Part shown: positions 13,824-14,793 of the stretch, in pieces
How the letters are laid out: the number at the start of each line of letters is the position of its first letter
How positions within the stretch are numbered: position 1 is the stretch's first letter
Assembly (NCBI GenBank): GCA_900764025.1
Contig: CAAFMM010000357.1
Coordinates: forward strand, 1 to 14,793
Source: an uncultured Collinsella sp.
GTDB lineage: Bacteria > Actinomycetota > Coriobacteriia > Coriobacteriales > Coriobacteriaceae
Length of the DNA: 14,793 nt
Direction of reading: 5' to 3'
Position numbers and translations under genes: made by a program
Notes under the pieces: model-generated
Databases searched by the model: none
Told to the model about the DNA's origin: nothing
Seen by the model: only the letters and a program-made list of their open reading frames with translations

Positions 13824-14492
13824 ATGGCAGCAGTTTTTTCCCATGTGATCTTTGACCTGGACGGCACCATCCTCAACACGCTCGAGGACCTGGCGGCCGC
13901 CGGCAACCATACCTGCGAGACGCACGGCTGGCCCACGTTTGCCGTTGACGAGTACCGCTACAAGGTGGGAAACGGCATGCTCAAGCTGGTTGAGCGCTTT
14001 ATGCCTGCTGAGTATGCGGGCGACGGCCGTATGTTTGAGCAGACGCTTGCCGAGTTTAGGGCTTACTACGGCGAGCACAAGGAGGACCACACCGCCCCCT
14101 ATGCCGGCACGATCGAGATGCTCGACCGCCTGCGCGCCGCGGGTGTGCAGCTTGCCGTGCTCACTAACAAGGACCACGTCTCGGCGGCCCCGCTTATCGA
14201 GAAGTATTTTGGTTCCGAGCGCTTTGCGCTGGTACAGGGCCGTGTCGATGCGTTTCCGCCCAAGCCCGAAGCACCCGTCACGCTGCATGTGATAGAAGAG
14301 CTGGGCGCCGATCCGGCAACCACGCTCTATGTGGGCGATTCCAATGTCGATATCCTGACCGGCCACAACGCCGGCCTTAAGAGCGCGGGCGTCAGCTGGG
14401 GCTTCCGCGGCCGCGCAGAGCTGGAAGCCGCCGGCGCCGACTACGTGGTGGACACCCAGGCAGAGCTCACGGCACTGGTGCTGGGCGAGTAA
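13824..14492 (+). CDS. HAD-superfamily phosphatase, phosphoglycolate phosphatase (Gph)-like
   Basis: This 222-aa protein is a HAD hydrolase with a helical C1 cap. Motif I is FDLDGT (nucleophile D11, acid/base D13), motif II is LTN (T114), the motif III lysine is K147 in PPKPEA, and motif IV is YVGDSNVDI (D172, D176). The cap is at about 18-95. It resembles Gph and PgmB-type enzymes that remove phosphate from small molecules such as 2-phosphoglycolate. The true substrate cannot be read from sequence. I chose the ATG at 13824 because GGGAG lies 5 nt before it. An in-frame ATG at 13809 has no ribosome site at a useful distance. It follows hypE by 124 bp, so a functional link to hydrogenase maturation is not established. 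Confidence 0.9.
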   Translation: MAAVFSHVIFDLDGTILNTLEDLAAAGNHTCETHGWPTFAVDEYRYKVGNGMLKLVERFMPAEYAGDGRMFEQTLAEFRAYYGEHKEDHTAPYAGTIEMLDRLRAAGVQLAVLTNKDHVSAAPLIEKYFGSERFALVQGRVDAFPPKPEAPVTLHVIEELGADPATTLYVGDSNVDILTGHNAGLKSAGVSWGFRGRAELEAAGADYVVDTQAELTALVLGE

Positions 14493-14786
14493 CCGCTCAT
14501 CCCTCCCACGGGCAGCTAATGTGGGACGGGACTCTTTTAGCTGCCCCCCGCACCAAAGAAGTGTCCCCAAGTGCCGCCTTCGGCAGCGATGGCAACGCCA
14601 CGGGTACAAGCGCCACTTTAAGCCAGCCAAGGGAACGCCTCTGTTTTGGCAGCGACAGACACTATGACCCAATCCGAGGGCACTAAAAAGATAGGAGCCC
14701 CCGCTCGTGACCGCGGGTCGGGGCTGCGACAATGATGTTGAAGTGCCATAGGCGCAGCCGCGCCGCAACGAGGTTGGGAGGCTCCC
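14493..14786. other. 294-bp intergenic region with inverted repeats and a short doubtful frame
   Basis: No firm gene is seen. At 14510-14519 and 14537-14546 GGGCAGCTAA and its complement form a perfect 10-bp stem with a 17-nt loop, without a U run on either side. An ATG at 14519 opens a 55-codon frame ending at 14686 (it contains SAAFGSDGNATGTSATLSQ) with no clear ribosome site, so it may be the remnant of a repeat or gene. At 14696-14725 AGCCCC and GGGGCT can pair. On the - strand this structure is followed by CCTATCTTTTT, like a terminator. The rest looks like a leader for the gene starting at the right edge. Confidence 0.5.
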
Positions 14787-14793
14787 ATGCCAA
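14787..14793 (+). CDS. probable start of the next gene, cut by the window edge
   Basis: An ATG at 14787 is preceded 5 nt upstream by a strong ribosome site, GGGAGG (14776-14781). Only two codons and one base are visible, so nothing can be said about the product. The site can fold on itself (GGGAG with CTCCC, 14776-14786), which could limit translation. Confidence 0.4.

Noticed and set aside
14690..14730. T-box leader, suggested by a GACCGCGGGTC stretch
   Set aside because: The conserved T-box core (AGGGTGG followed by ACCGCG) is not present, there is no specifier-loop arrangement that I can see, and no U run follows on the + strand.
13785..14768. Open frame of 327 codons on the - strand opposite the phosphatase gene
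   Set aside because: It lies mostly opposite the HAD phosphatase, which has all four motifs and a ribosome site. The - strand frame has a composition typical of a shadow and no ribosome site that I could find.
1..14793. CRISPR array, prophage, toxin-antitoxin or defence island
   Set aside because: No regularly spaced direct repeats, integrase, transposase, restriction or toxin-antitoxin-type genes were found; the genes are mostly metabolic, regulatory or maturation functions.

Overview
The window looks like chromosomal DNA from a high-GC anaerobic actinobacterium. The class Coriobacteriia, and Collinsella or a near relative, is my best guess. This rests on recognition of the protein sequences, on a short NadB, on the ferredoxin and NiFe-hydrogenase maturation genes, and on the codon style. 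It was not tested by any search. Fourteen complete protein genes, a truncated ferredoxin gene at the left edge and a possible gene start at the right edge can be supported. No rRNA, tRNA, CRISPR array, insertion sequence or prophage gene was seen.

Left part (1-4230). The tail of a 2[4Fe-4S] ferredoxin gene (+) meets the NAD operon (-) at a bidirectional terminator. Reading right to left, the operon is nadA, nadB, nadC, niaR. It carries the de novo route from aspartate through iminoaspartate and quinolinate to nicotinate mononucleotide, with its own repressor gene last. In front of nadA a well-formed promoter (TTGTCA, 17 bp, extended -10 CATACT) is covered by a 44-bp inverted repeat with perfect 19-bp arms. 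This is the obvious candidate NiaR operator and implies feedback control of the whole operon, including niaR.

Middle (4230-7700). A LytTR response regulator and a GHKL-type membrane histidine kinase overlap by one base and form a two-component system of unknown signal. Convergent to them is a 191-aa protein that looks like a family 4 uracil-DNA glycosylase with its catalytic and Fe-S motifs eroded. A thioredoxin gene lies divergently from it, and a strong terminator lies about 120 bp past the thioredoxin stop.

Right part (7700-14793). A nickel and hydrogenase block runs on the + strand: a small His-containing helical protein, a NikR regulator with an unusual His/Cys-rich N-terminal tail, hypF, hypC, hypD and hypE, and then a HAD phosphatase of the Gph type. 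NikR should sense nickel. HypF, HypC, HypD and HypE make and carry the Fe(CN)2CO moiety of [NiFe] hydrogenase. The nickel-insertion genes hypA and hypB and the hydrogenase itself are not in the window. A long REP- or MITE-like hairpin sits between nikR and hypF. The last 294 bases before the right edge hold no clear gene but contain inverted repeats, a 55-codon open frame and the leader of what is probably the next gene.

The points most worth following up are the architecture of the nad operator, the degenerate glycosylase-like protein, the small protein plus tailed NikR pair, and the nikR-hypF hairpin element. I did not find a clear, wholly new multi-gene system.
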